Assembly: GCF_003151075.1 (NCBI RefSeq)
Contig: NZ_CP029482.1
Coordinates: 3,348,001 to 3,412,000 of the forward strand
Reading direction: 5' to 3'
From: Pseudomonas sp. 31-12
GTDB taxonomy: Bacteria; Pseudomonadota; Gammaproteobacteria; Pseudomonadales; Pseudomonadaceae
Length of the DNA stretch: 64,000 nucleotides
Below, piece after piece: positions 57,730 through 64,000 of the stretch. Every line of letters starts with the position of its first letter. The first letter of the stretch is position 1. The notes beneath the pieces are model-generated. The model did not search any database and was not told where the DNA came from. It was given only the letters and a program-made list of their open reading frames with translations. The position numbers and the translations under genes are program-made.

Positions 57730-58767
57730 ATGTATAGAATGAGTTCAGGCTATGCCAGCGTGCTGGTAAATACGCTCTCGGCTCAAGGACTGGATGTCGC
57801 CAGTCTGTGTCGGGAGGCTGGACTAGACATTGATCTCGCGAACAAACCAGGAGCGTTTTGCGAGCGAAAGGCCATTTATCGACTCTGGGGCCTGGCCGCT
57901 GAGGCCTCGAGCGATCCGGACATTGGCTTACGGGCCTATGGCAGTTTTCACCCCGGCAGCTTTCAGATCATCGGCTACACCATGATGTCCAGCCTGAATC
58001 TGAAAAAGGCCCTTGAACGCCTGGTTCGTTTCAGTCCGTTGATTGGCACCGGGTTCAGTCTTTTCTTTACCGCGGAACAGCAACATTACCGGTTGTCCAG
58101 CCTCGACCATCAACAGCATGGTTCGGTCAAACCGCGCCAGTACACCGATGCCGCTCTGGCGTCATTGCTGAGTTTTTGCCGCAAACTGTTGGGCGGCGAC
58201 GCACCGCATCCCTTGAGCGTTGAGTTCACTTATCCCGAGCCCGAAGACATTTCCGAGCATCGACGCCTGTTTGGCCCCAACCTGCAATTCGACGCGCCTT
58301 ACGACAGCATTCTGTTTGACGGGCAGGAGCTGATGCGACCGCTGAGCATGGCCAACGAAGCGCTGGCGGTGCTGCATGACAGTTTTGCCGAGGCGCAATT
58401 GGACCTGCTGTTCGGTTTTTGCATTGTCGGGCGGATTCGCGCGCTGATTACCGAGCGCTTGAGTCAGGGCCAGGGGCAGTGCGACATGGAGTCGATCGCA
58501 GCCGCCTTGAACATCAGCAAGCGCACGCTGCAACGGGCGCTGGAGAAGGAAGGGACACAATTCAAGGACGTGCTGAGCGCGGTGCGTCGGCAATTGGCCG
58601 ATTTCTACCTGCGCCATTCTCACTTCAACATGAAGCATGTCGCGTATCTCCTTGGTTTTCATGACCACAGCAGCTTCAACAAAGCCTGTACCCGCTGGTT
58701 TGGCATGACACCGGGGCAGTATCGCTCCGATGTATCGTTCGAGATCGAGGAAACCGCGCCGGTGTGA
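57730..58767 (+). CDS. phbR: AraC-family regulator of the PHB operon (PhbR type)
   Basis: The 345-residue protein has an N-terminal OruR/ArgR-like domain of about 230 residues (beginning GYASVLVNTLSAQGLDVASLC) and a C-terminal AraC HTH (SIAAALNISKRTLQRALEKEG; LGFHDHSSFNKACTRWFG). It is divergent from phaBAC, as the AraC-type activator is in other Pseudomonas PHB loci, so activation of phaBAC is likely. The ATG at 57730 follows GAGG; codons upstream to 57568 look non-coding. About 280 bases separate it from phaB and must hold both promoters. (Some papers call this gene phaR; it differs from the repressor at 62.3 kb.). Confidence 0.85.
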   Translation: MYRMSSGYASVLVNTLSAQGLDVASLCREAGLDIDLANKPGAFCERKAIYRLWGLAAEASSDPDIGLRAYGSFHPGSFQIIGYTMMSSLNLKKALERLVRFSPLIGTGFSLFFTAEQQHYRLSSLDHQQHGSVKPRQYTDAALASLLSFCRKLLGGDAPHPLSVEFTYPEPEDISEHRRLFGPNLQFDAPYDSILFDGQELMRPLSMANEALAVLHDSFAEAQLDLLFGFCIVGRIRALITERLSQGQGQCDMESIAAALNISKRTLQRALEKEGTQFKDVLSAVRRQLADFYLRHSHFNMKHVAYLLGFHDHSSFNKACTRWFGMTPGQYRSDVSFEIEETAPV

Positions 58768-58826
58768 CGCGGTGAACTGCTCTAACATTTTGTAAACAAC
58801 GAATCCTCTGTGGAGCGCGCTTTTGT

Positions 58827-58955
58827 GGCGAGGGGATTTATCCCCGTTCGGCTGCGAAGCAGTCGTAAAACCATTGTGCGCGGTGCACCTGATACACCGC
58901 GGTTTTCGATTTTGGGGCCGCTTCGCAGCCCAACGGGGATAAATCCCCTCGCCAC
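58827..58955. repeat. REP-type inverted doublet between phbR and the DUF3141 gene
   Basis: Units starting GTGGCGAGGGGATTTATCCC (58827) and ending GGATAAATCCCCTCGCCACA (58955) are inverted copies carrying the GTTCGGCTGCGAAGC core. They separate two convergent genes. Confidence 0.8.
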
Positions 58956-58980
58956 AGAGCTCGCTCCTACAGGTTGCTCA

Positions 58981-61449
58981 TCAGGGTGCAGGAGGTTTCT
59001 TCGCGCCTTTTTTGACCTTGGCCGGTTTGCGCGTTTTGGTCGGCGTTACCGGAGCAATCGGCTCAGCGACAACCGCCGGGGCCTTTTGTTTGACGGGCTC
59101 TGGTACGACCACCGGTGTTTTCGTCTTGATCGGCTCCGGATTTGTCGCCGGGGCTTTCTCCTCGACAACATCGGCTTCACCCGGTGGTTGAGTCAGGTTG
59201 AAACCCGGCAGCGGCACATCAAGCAGCGTGTGCAGCTCACACCAGAACGGGTTATCTGCGCCGCTGGTCAGCAATTCCGGGAGCAAATTGGCGACGGCCG
59301 CCAGCACCTGTTGGCGTTCTTCGACCTCGGCCAGAATCAGGGGCAAGCTGTGCAGGCTTTCCTGTGGGTGGGTGGCGACCAGGAGTTTTTGCAGGCGCAG
59401 GGTTTCGCGCAGGTCGAGTGGCTCGGCGCTGTAGTCCTGCAGCAGCACCTGCAATTGCAGGATCAGTTTCTCGACGCTTTGCTTGCCTGGCTGATCGCTG
59501 TCGCGGCCCAGCAGAAACAGGATCCGGATCAAGGCTTCCATCAAACCGCCCAGGGGCAGGGCGTCCTGAAGGCGTTCAATCAGGACTTTATCGTGCTGCT
59601 CGGCATGCGCGTGGAGATCGCGCGCCGATGTGTTGCCGCTGAGGCAGTTGAGCAGGCCATACACGCCGTAAAAACTCATTTCCTGAGCGGCATCACGCAG
59701 GTCCCGATAGCCGTTCAAGGCGTCCTGAATCTGGTTGGAAAACAGATCCTGCCAGGCCAGCAACGGATTGGACGGGCTCGCCGGATGGCGATCCTTGCTC
59801 ACCTGGGCGGCACTGCCAGCCAGCCACCAGAGCGCCGGGTTCAGGCTGTTCCACATCACTTGTTGCTGGTGGAACGGGTGTGCCTTGCGCATCATTTCGG
59901 CGGTCGGCTCGTTGATTAACTGACGCAACCACGGCCGTACACATCCGTCGTAAAGCGTGTTGTTGAAATCGGAGGCACGCTCGACTAGCGCGAATTCGCG
60001 ATCGTCGTCACGGGCCGGCTGCACTTCACCATGGATGTCGGTGATACGCCGTGGCTCGAAACGCACGGCGTACGGCGTTGGCGAATTTTCCGGCAGGTCA
60101 TCGATGAGCATTTCATAGAGACCGCCCGGCAGTTCGTTGATCGCGTCGACGGCTCCCAGCAATTCGCGGTGTTCACGCCGCGCGACTTCGCCGGAAACAA
60201 AGATGCCCAGATGACCAATGCTCGCGTGCCGCAGGTAAACAATGGTGCGACCGGCATTTTGCAGGGCGAGGTCGCTGGGATAGACGTCGATGATCCAGTC
60301 CAGCGCCTGCTGCGGCGAAGTAATGTTGTCGCCATAGGAGCAAAACACCACCACCGGCACTTCGATGCGTTTGAGGTCGAGCCCGCTGCTCTTGCGCCCG
60401 AGGCCACCCGATAACTGATTGCCGATGAACAGGTCGTCGACAATCATCTCGATCTCTTCGCCATTGAGCAGGGTCGGGCTGCCCCACCAGCGTTCGAAAT
60501 CCAGGAAGCGCGGGGCCTCGCTGTCGACTTCGCTGAACAGGTGGTAGTACTTGCCCCACAAGGCGTTGGCCGGGTCGAGGCTTTCGAAATTGCTCACCAG
60601 CCAGGTGCCGTCGAAACGGTCATTGCCCAGGTCGCTGCCCAGGCGCGCCATCCAGCCACCGCCCAGCAAACCGCCGGTGTAGCGCATCGGATTGCGGCCA
60701 TTGACGCCAGCCCAATACGACAGCGGTGCACCATTGACGATGATCAGTCCCGGCAGTTCCGGGCGGGTCGCCGCCAGGCCCATCAATGCCCAACCAGCCT
60801 GGCAATTGCCAATGACCACGGGTTTGGCGCTGGCGGGATGCCGGGCGCTGACCTCTTCGATAAACCGCGCCTGGGCTTCAACGATGTCCGCCAGGGTTTG
60901 GCCCGGGCGTGGTGAATGGCTGAACGAGATGAAATAGGTCGGGTGGCCGGCGCGCAGGCTTTCGCCGATCACCGAATCCTGTTTGAAACCGCCGATCCCC
61001 GAGCCGTGGCCGCCGCGCGGGTCAATGATGATCACCGGCTGCTTTTTGCTGTCGAGCTGTTGCCCGGGGCCCGCGAGGATCTGCAACAACGAGTAGTTGA
61101 CCGGGCGCGGCAGGTCTTCGCCGGCGACCAGGGTTTGATGGTTGAACTTGAGCAGCAGCGGATACCCGGCGCGTTCATGGGCCAGGGTGTTGTCGCCGCG
61201 CTGACGCAAGGTGTCCCAGAACAGCACGCTACGTTGGCCAAGGTCGGTGAGGTATTCCTGCCAGTCTGCGGCGGTTGGCTGTTTGAGCAACCCAAGGCTT
61301 GAAGGCGCGTAGGTTTTGGCCTGGCGCTGTTGCACGGCGTCAAGAACGTTGCGGGTGTTGAGGCGCTGCAGATGGTTCAGATGCTCGAACAAACCGGATG
61401 GAGCAGAGAACCCTTCATCGTGCAGCGCAATATTTTCTTCCTGACCCAT
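58981..61449 (-). CDS. DUF3141 protein: PhaC-like alpha/beta-hydrolase with a basic Pro/Lys/Ala tail
   Basis: The 822-residue protein has an alpha/beta-hydrolase region (residues about 90-400) with an elbow GNCQAGW (Cys216) like that of PHA synthases, and IIDPRGGHGSGIGGF. A helical region of unknown function follows (about 430-760). The last 60 residues are rich in Pro, Lys and Ala (TRKPAKVKKGAKKPPAP), like the tails of PhaF or AlgP that bind DNA. DUF3141 proteins are often annotated as 3-hydroxyalkanoate synthetases. It may be an auxiliary synthase, a depolymerase or a granule anchor; no activity is proven by the sequence. It is divergent from phaP. Confidence 0.8.
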   Translation of the reverse strand: MGQEENIALHDEGFSAPSGLFEHLNHLQRLNTRNVLDAVQQRQAKTYAPSSLGLLKQPTAADWQEYLTDLGQRSVLFWDTLRQRGDNTLAHERAGYPLLLKFNHQTLVAGEDLPRPVNYSLLQILAGPGQQLDSKKQPVIIIDPRGGHGSGIGGFKQDSVIGESLRAGHPTYFISFSHSPRPGQTLADIVEAQARFIEEVSARHPASAKPVVIGNCQAGWALMGLAATRPELPGLIIVNGAPLSYWAGVNGRNPMRYTGGLLGGGWMARLGSDLGNDRFDGTWLVSNFESLDPANALWGKYYHLFSEVDSEAPRFLDFERWWGSPTLLNGEEIEMIVDDLFIGNQLSGGLGRKSSGLDLKRIEVPVVVFCSYGDNITSPQQALDWIIDVYPSDLALQNAGRTIVYLRHASIGHLGIFVSGEVARREHRELLGAVDAINELPGGLYEMLIDDLPENSPTPYAVRFEPRRITDIHGEVQPARDDDREFALVERASDFNNTLYDGCVRPWLRQLINEPTAEMMRKAHPFHQQQVMWNSLNPALWWLAGSAAQVSKDRHPASPSNPLLAWQDLFSNQIQDALNGYRDLRDAAQEMSFYGVYGLLNCLSGNTSARDLHAHAEQHDKVLIERLQDALPLGGLMEALIRILFLLGRDSDQPGKQSVEKLILQLQVLLQDYSAEPLDLRETLRLQKLLVATHPQESLHSLPLILAEVEERQQVLAAVANLLPELLTSGADNPFWCELHTLLDVPLPGFNLTQPPGEADVVEEKAPATNPEPIKTKTPVVVPEPVKQKAPAVVAEPIAPVTPTKTRKPAKVKKGAKKPPAP

Positions 61450-61560
61450 CGTGGACTCCTGACACCCTGCGTGGGAACGTCGCCCTGACTACTAGAAACC
61501 AAGCCGGCCGTTCGATTATCACGAGTGTATAGGGAATGTAGGTCAAGGAAGCGAACTTTA

Positions 61561-61575
61561 TTGTGCGCTGCACAA
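61561..61575. promoter_or_regulatory. Candidate PhaR operator 1 upstream of phaP
   Basis: TTGTGCGCTGCACAA is a perfect palindrome (6-bp arms, 3-base centre). It lies just upstream of the proposed phaP -35 box and about 110 bases upstream of the DUF3141 start on the other strand. Confidence 0.55.
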
Positions 61576-61583
61576 AATAGCCG

Positions 61584-61612
61584 TTGCCAAATTGTTTTGT
61601 GCGCTGCAATAT
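61584..61612 (+). promoter_or_regulatory. Likely sigma-70 promoter of phaP
   Basis: TTGCCA (61584-61589) and CAATAT (61607-61612) are spaced by 17 bases. The second operator copy (61597-61611) covers the spacer and -10, as expected for repression. Confidence 0.5.
61597..61611. promoter_or_regulatory. Candidate PhaR operator 2 upstream of phaP
   Basis: TTGTGCGCTGCAATA matches operator 1 in 12 consecutive bases and is 36 bp downstream of it. It overlaps the proposed -10 box. Confidence 0.5.
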
Positions 61613-61691
61613 TCAACCTAACGCGATGGCTGGCAGGATCGCTTCGCGTCCTCAGGTCCATCCGGGCCTTTAAGTACCAGGAGATTCAAGC

Positions 61692-62261
61692 ATGTCTTTT
61701 TTCAATTCGGAAAAACTGCAAACCGCTCAGAAAGCCAACCTCGATCTTTTGCAGCAGATCAGCGGCAAAGTCTTCGCCAGCGTTGAACAGCTGAGCCAGT
61801 TGCAGTTCAAGGCACTGCGTGACTCCACCGAAGAGCACTTCGAAGGCGTTCGCAAGCTGTTGGCCGTGCGTGATCCACAAGGTTTTGCTGATTTGCAGGC
61901 GTCGTTCACCCAGCCGAGCGCGCAGAGCGAACGTCTGGCCGAGTTCAATCGTCAGGTTCAAGCGCTGATCGTGGGCACGCAGTCGGACATCGCCAAACTG
62001 ACGGCGAGTCAAGTCGAGGCGGGCACCCAGCAGGTGAATGAGTTCGTTGAATCGATCAGCAAGAATGCACCGGCCGGTTCCGAGCCAGTCGTGGCGGCCT
62101 TCAAGTCGGGCCTGGCGAATGCCAGTACCGCGTTTGAAAGTGCACAGAAAGCCGTGAAACAGGCTTCCGATGTGGCTCAGAGCAATTTTGACGCGGCCAC
62201 TGCCGCCGCCACCAAAGCAGCACCGGAAGCGGGCGCCAAGACTACCAGCGGTAACAAGTAA
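61692..62261 (+). CDS. phaP: Phasin (PHA granule-associated protein)
   Basis: The 189-residue, mostly helical protein begins MSFFNSEKLQTAQKANLDLL and contains the phasin-2 family pattern (LDLLQQISGKVFASVEQLSQL; VQALIVGTQSDIAKL) and an Ala/Lys-rich end. It coats PHB granules and controls their number and size. It has AGGAG before the ATG. Two TTGTGCGCTGCA palindromes lie in its promoter region. It converges with phaR and shares its terminator. Confidence 0.92.
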   Translation: MSFFNSEKLQTAQKANLDLLQQISGKVFASVEQLSQLQFKALRDSTEEHFEGVRKLLAVRDPQGFADLQASFTQPSAQSERLAEFNRQVQALIVGTQSDIAKLTASQVEAGTQQVNEFVESISKNAPAGSEPVVAAFKSGLANASTAFESAQKAVKQASDVAQSNFDAATAAATKAAPEAGAKTTSGNK

Positions 62262-62285
62262 GTCATATCAGGCCAGTTGCACAAG

Positions 62286-62323
62286 CAATGGCGATGGGTT
62301 TATTCCCCATCGCCATTTTTTTT
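62286..62323. terminator. Terminator shared by phaP and phaR, inside the phaR 3' end
   Basis: A 12-bp stem (62287-62298 and 62306-62317, GGCGATGGG core) is followed by a T-run. Its right arm codes for the last residues of PhaR, whose stop codon lies in the loop. Confidence 0.85.
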
Positions 62324-62821
62324 CGTCCCGTTATCGGTGCCCGGCTTGGCGCCAAACATGCCGAACAGGTTCTGGGTATTGAGGTACAAGGCCTTGGACT
62401 GGTCGACATACTGACGCATCAGGTCCTGCATGACCGGGGCCTGTTGATGCATGAAGTCGCTCCAGGCCTCGGACGACTGCGCGCCGGTCTGCGACTGAAT
62501 GTCGATAACGGTCTGGATGCTTTTGTCCAGGTAGCTGCCGAGCGCGCCTTGGTACGGACCATAGAACTGGATAATCCCCATCAGCATCTCGCTGGTGAAG
62601 ATCGGCTCTCCGCCGCTTTCGGCTTCCAGAATCACTTGCAGCAGGATGCTGCGCGTCAGGTCTTCGCCGCTCTTGGCATCGACCACCTGAAACGCAACTT
62701 TATCGACGACCAATTGGCGCACATCCGCCAGCGTCAAATGACTGCTGGTGTGGGTGTCATACAGTCGGCGATTGGGGTACTTCTTGATCAGACGGGGCGT
62801 GTTCCGACTGTTATCTGGCAT
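62300..62821 (-). CDS. phaR: PHB synthesis repressor PhaR
   Basis: The 173-residue protein has the N-terminal DNA-binding domain (PRLIKKYPNRRLYDTHTSSHLT) and the PHB-accumulation regulatory domain (ESGGEPIFTSEMLMGIIQFYG), the two domains of the PhaR family. PhaR binds both the granule surface and operators of phasin genes. It represses phaP until polymer appears. The start MPDNSRN at 62821 fits the family; an in-frame ATG at 62857 adds 12 residues and has a weak AGG upstream, so both remain possible. Confidence 0.92.
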   Translation of the reverse strand: MPDNSRNTPRLIKKYPNRRLYDTHTSSHLTLADVRQLVVDKVAFQVVDAKSGEDLTRSILLQVILEAESGGEPIFTSEMLMGIIQFYGPYQGALGSYLDKSIQTVIDIQSQTGAQSSEAWSDFMHQQAPVMQDLMRQYVDQSKALYLNTQNLFGMFGAKPGTDNGTKKNGDGE

Positions 62822-62930
62822 GCGGGGCGTCTCGTGGCGAGCCTGGTTTGCAGGCATCTTAACCTACTATGGCCACTGCCGCGGGATGGGGTAGGTCGGG
62901 AGCAATATCTTCGGTGCTTCTGAGGCCGCC

Positions 62931-63003
62931 ATCGCGGGCAAGCCCGCTCCCACAGGGATCTGGGGACACTGAAGATCCCTGTGGGAGCGGGCTTGCCCGC
63001 GAT
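62931..63003. repeat. Perfect REP pair between phaR and the porin gene
   Basis: Two 31-bp arms (62931-62961 and 62973-63003) of the GGGAGCGGGCTTGCCCGC type are exact complements with an 11-base spacer. The rest of 62858-63085 holds nothing else recognisable. Confidence 0.85.
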
Positions 63004-63085
63004 GAGGGCCGCCGACACGACGAAAAACCTGAAGAAAAAAAGGGAACCCGCCGCCAAGCGAGTCCCCCTTGTGAAGCCTGAATCG

Positions 63086-64000
63086 TTACCAGATCGGCAG
63101 GGTGTAGCTGACAATCAAGCGATTCTCATCCAGATCACTGCCAAAGTTGGTCGACCGCACCGTTGCATTCCGCCATTTCACGCCGACATTCTTCAGCGGG
63201 CCGCTCTGCACGACATAACCAATGTCGGTATCACGTTCCCACTCCTTGCCTTGCGGACGATTGCCGCCCAGGTCGATATTGTCGCCGGTGATATAGCGGG
63301 TCATGAAGGTGAGGCCCGGCACGCCCATGGCCGCAAAGTTGTAGTCATAACGCGCCTGCCAGGACTTTTCGTCCTTGCTGGCGAAGTCGCCGATCTGCAC
63401 GAAGTTCACCAGGAACGCATCGGTGCCGTTGACGTAGGCAAAACCGGTGTCGCCGCTCATGCCTTGATAACCCAGGCCAAACGCATGCCCGCCGAGGCTG
63501 TAGGTGAACATCGCGCCAATCGCATTGTTGTCGACATTGCTGCCGCCATCATCCGTGGAGCGAGCAAAACGCAGGTCCGTTTTCAACGACTGCCCCGTGG
63601 TCACCGGCATCACGTAGGTCAGGTTCACCAGGTGCTGACTGTAGAAATTGTCGAGGTGGCCGTAGCTGTAGCCGGTGGCGAGATTGCTGGTCCACTTGTA
63701 GTTGAGGGCGGCGAAATCGAAGCTGTCACTGTCGACATGCCGCGTGGTGATGCCTTTGGCGCCGGTGCGGGTGATACCCATGTCCTCGTAGTCCGAGGAG
63801 TCACGCTGATTGACCTGGGTCAGCCGCCCGGCATCCGCCGTCAGGCCTTCAATCTCCAGCGAGGTCAACTGACCGCCCTTGAAGGTTTGTGGCAACAGCC
63901 GAGAATCGTTGGCCAATACCGTTGGCAGTTTCGGCAGCAGTGTGCCGAGTTTCAGGGTGCTTTTGGAGGCGCGCAGTTTGGCGGTCACACCCAGTTCGCC
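63086..64000 (-). CDS. OprD-family porin, 3' part (runs off the window)
   Basis: 304 C-terminal codons are visible; the frame stays open to the window end (GELGVTAKLRASKSTLKLGT). LGTLLPKLPTVLANDSRLLPQTF is typical of OprD porins, and the protein ends LIVSYTLPIW. It is more like the OprD/OpdK-type channels than the porin at 51.5 kb, but the substrate cannot be told. The N-terminal part lies outside. Confidence 0.9.
   Translation of the reverse strand, partial: GELGVTAKLRASKSTLKLGTLLPKLPTVLANDSRLLPQTFKGGQLTSLEIEGLTADAGRLTQVNQRDSSDYEDMGITRTGAKGITTRHVDSDSFDFAALNYKWTSNLATGYSYGHLDNFYSQHLVNLTYVMPVTTGQSLKTDLRFARSTDDGGSNVDNNAIGAMFTYSLGGHAFGLGYQGMSGDTGFAYVNGTDAFLVNFVQIGDFASKDEKSWQARYDYNFAAMGVPGLTFMTRYITGDNIDLGGNRPQGKEWERDTDIGYVVQSGPLKNVGVKWRNATVRSTNFGSDLDENRLIVSYTLPIW

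Noticed and set aside
62931..63003. Paired repeats as a CRISPR array
   Set aside because: The repeats are inverted pairs of extragenic palindromes with one spacer each, not direct repeats with regular spacers, and no cas gene is present.

Overview
The window looks like a Pseudomonas chromosome of the fluorescens group. It is GC-rich and gene-dense. It carries the serralysin/AprDEF/autotransporter/lipase secretion operon typical of that group, DUF1652 and OprD-type genes, and many paired REP palindromes of the 'GGGAGCGGGCTTGCCCGC' kind. This assignment rests on gene content and repeats, not on a database search.

Layout. 1-8.9 kb: the end of pgm, a pirin, a UvrD-type helicase, a DUF1652 protein, then a possible amine-use group (AraC regulator with a SnoaL-like front domain, FAD amine oxidase, cupin, PotF-like binding protein). 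9-9.5 kb: a frameshifted REP-associated transposase (RAYT). 9.8-26.4 kb: one co-oriented secretion cluster, aprA-aprI-aprD-aprE-aprF, two subtilase autotransporters and two RTX lipases. The type I exporter AprDEF probably secretes the protease and both lipases, while the autotransporters cross the outer membrane themselves. A perfect RsmA/CsrA-type site covers the aprA ribosome binding site. 27.4-31.3 kb: a FAN1 nuclease translationally coupled to an XPD/Rad3-like helicase that has its own nuclease-like N-terminus. 31.4-42 kb: a zeta-toxin-like kinase without an antitoxin, a DJ-1/PfpI protein, a double-PAS hybrid kinase, small membrane proteins, hemerythrin, a Na+/H+ antiporter, a Yip1 protein, an SDR and a PatB/MalY aminotransferase.

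42.3-51.4 kb is a complete selenocysteine-dependent formate respiration locus. fdnG has an in-frame UGA and a clear bacterial SECIS hairpin, and is followed by fdnH, fdnI, fdhE, selA, selB and the tRNA-Sec gene selC. Only selD is missing from this window.

53.6-62.9 kb is a short-chain PHA (polyhydroxybutyrate) locus. phaB-phaA-phaC lie on the minus strand and a divergent AraC-type regulator (PhbR type) precedes them. A large DUF3141 alpha/beta-hydrolase with a basic Pro/Lys/Ala tail, the phasin phaP and the granule-associated repressor phaR follow. Copies of one palindrome, TTGTGCGCTGCACAA, lie in front of phaP (twice) and phaB (once) and are candidate PhaR operators. The window ends inside an OprD-family porin gene.

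I found no CRISPR array, prophage, integrase, rRNA gene or plasmid origin. The items most worth a second look are the FAN1/helicase pair with the atypical zeta-like kinase beside it, the DUF3141 protein with a nucleoid-binding-like tail inside the PHB locus, and the shared PhaR-type operators.
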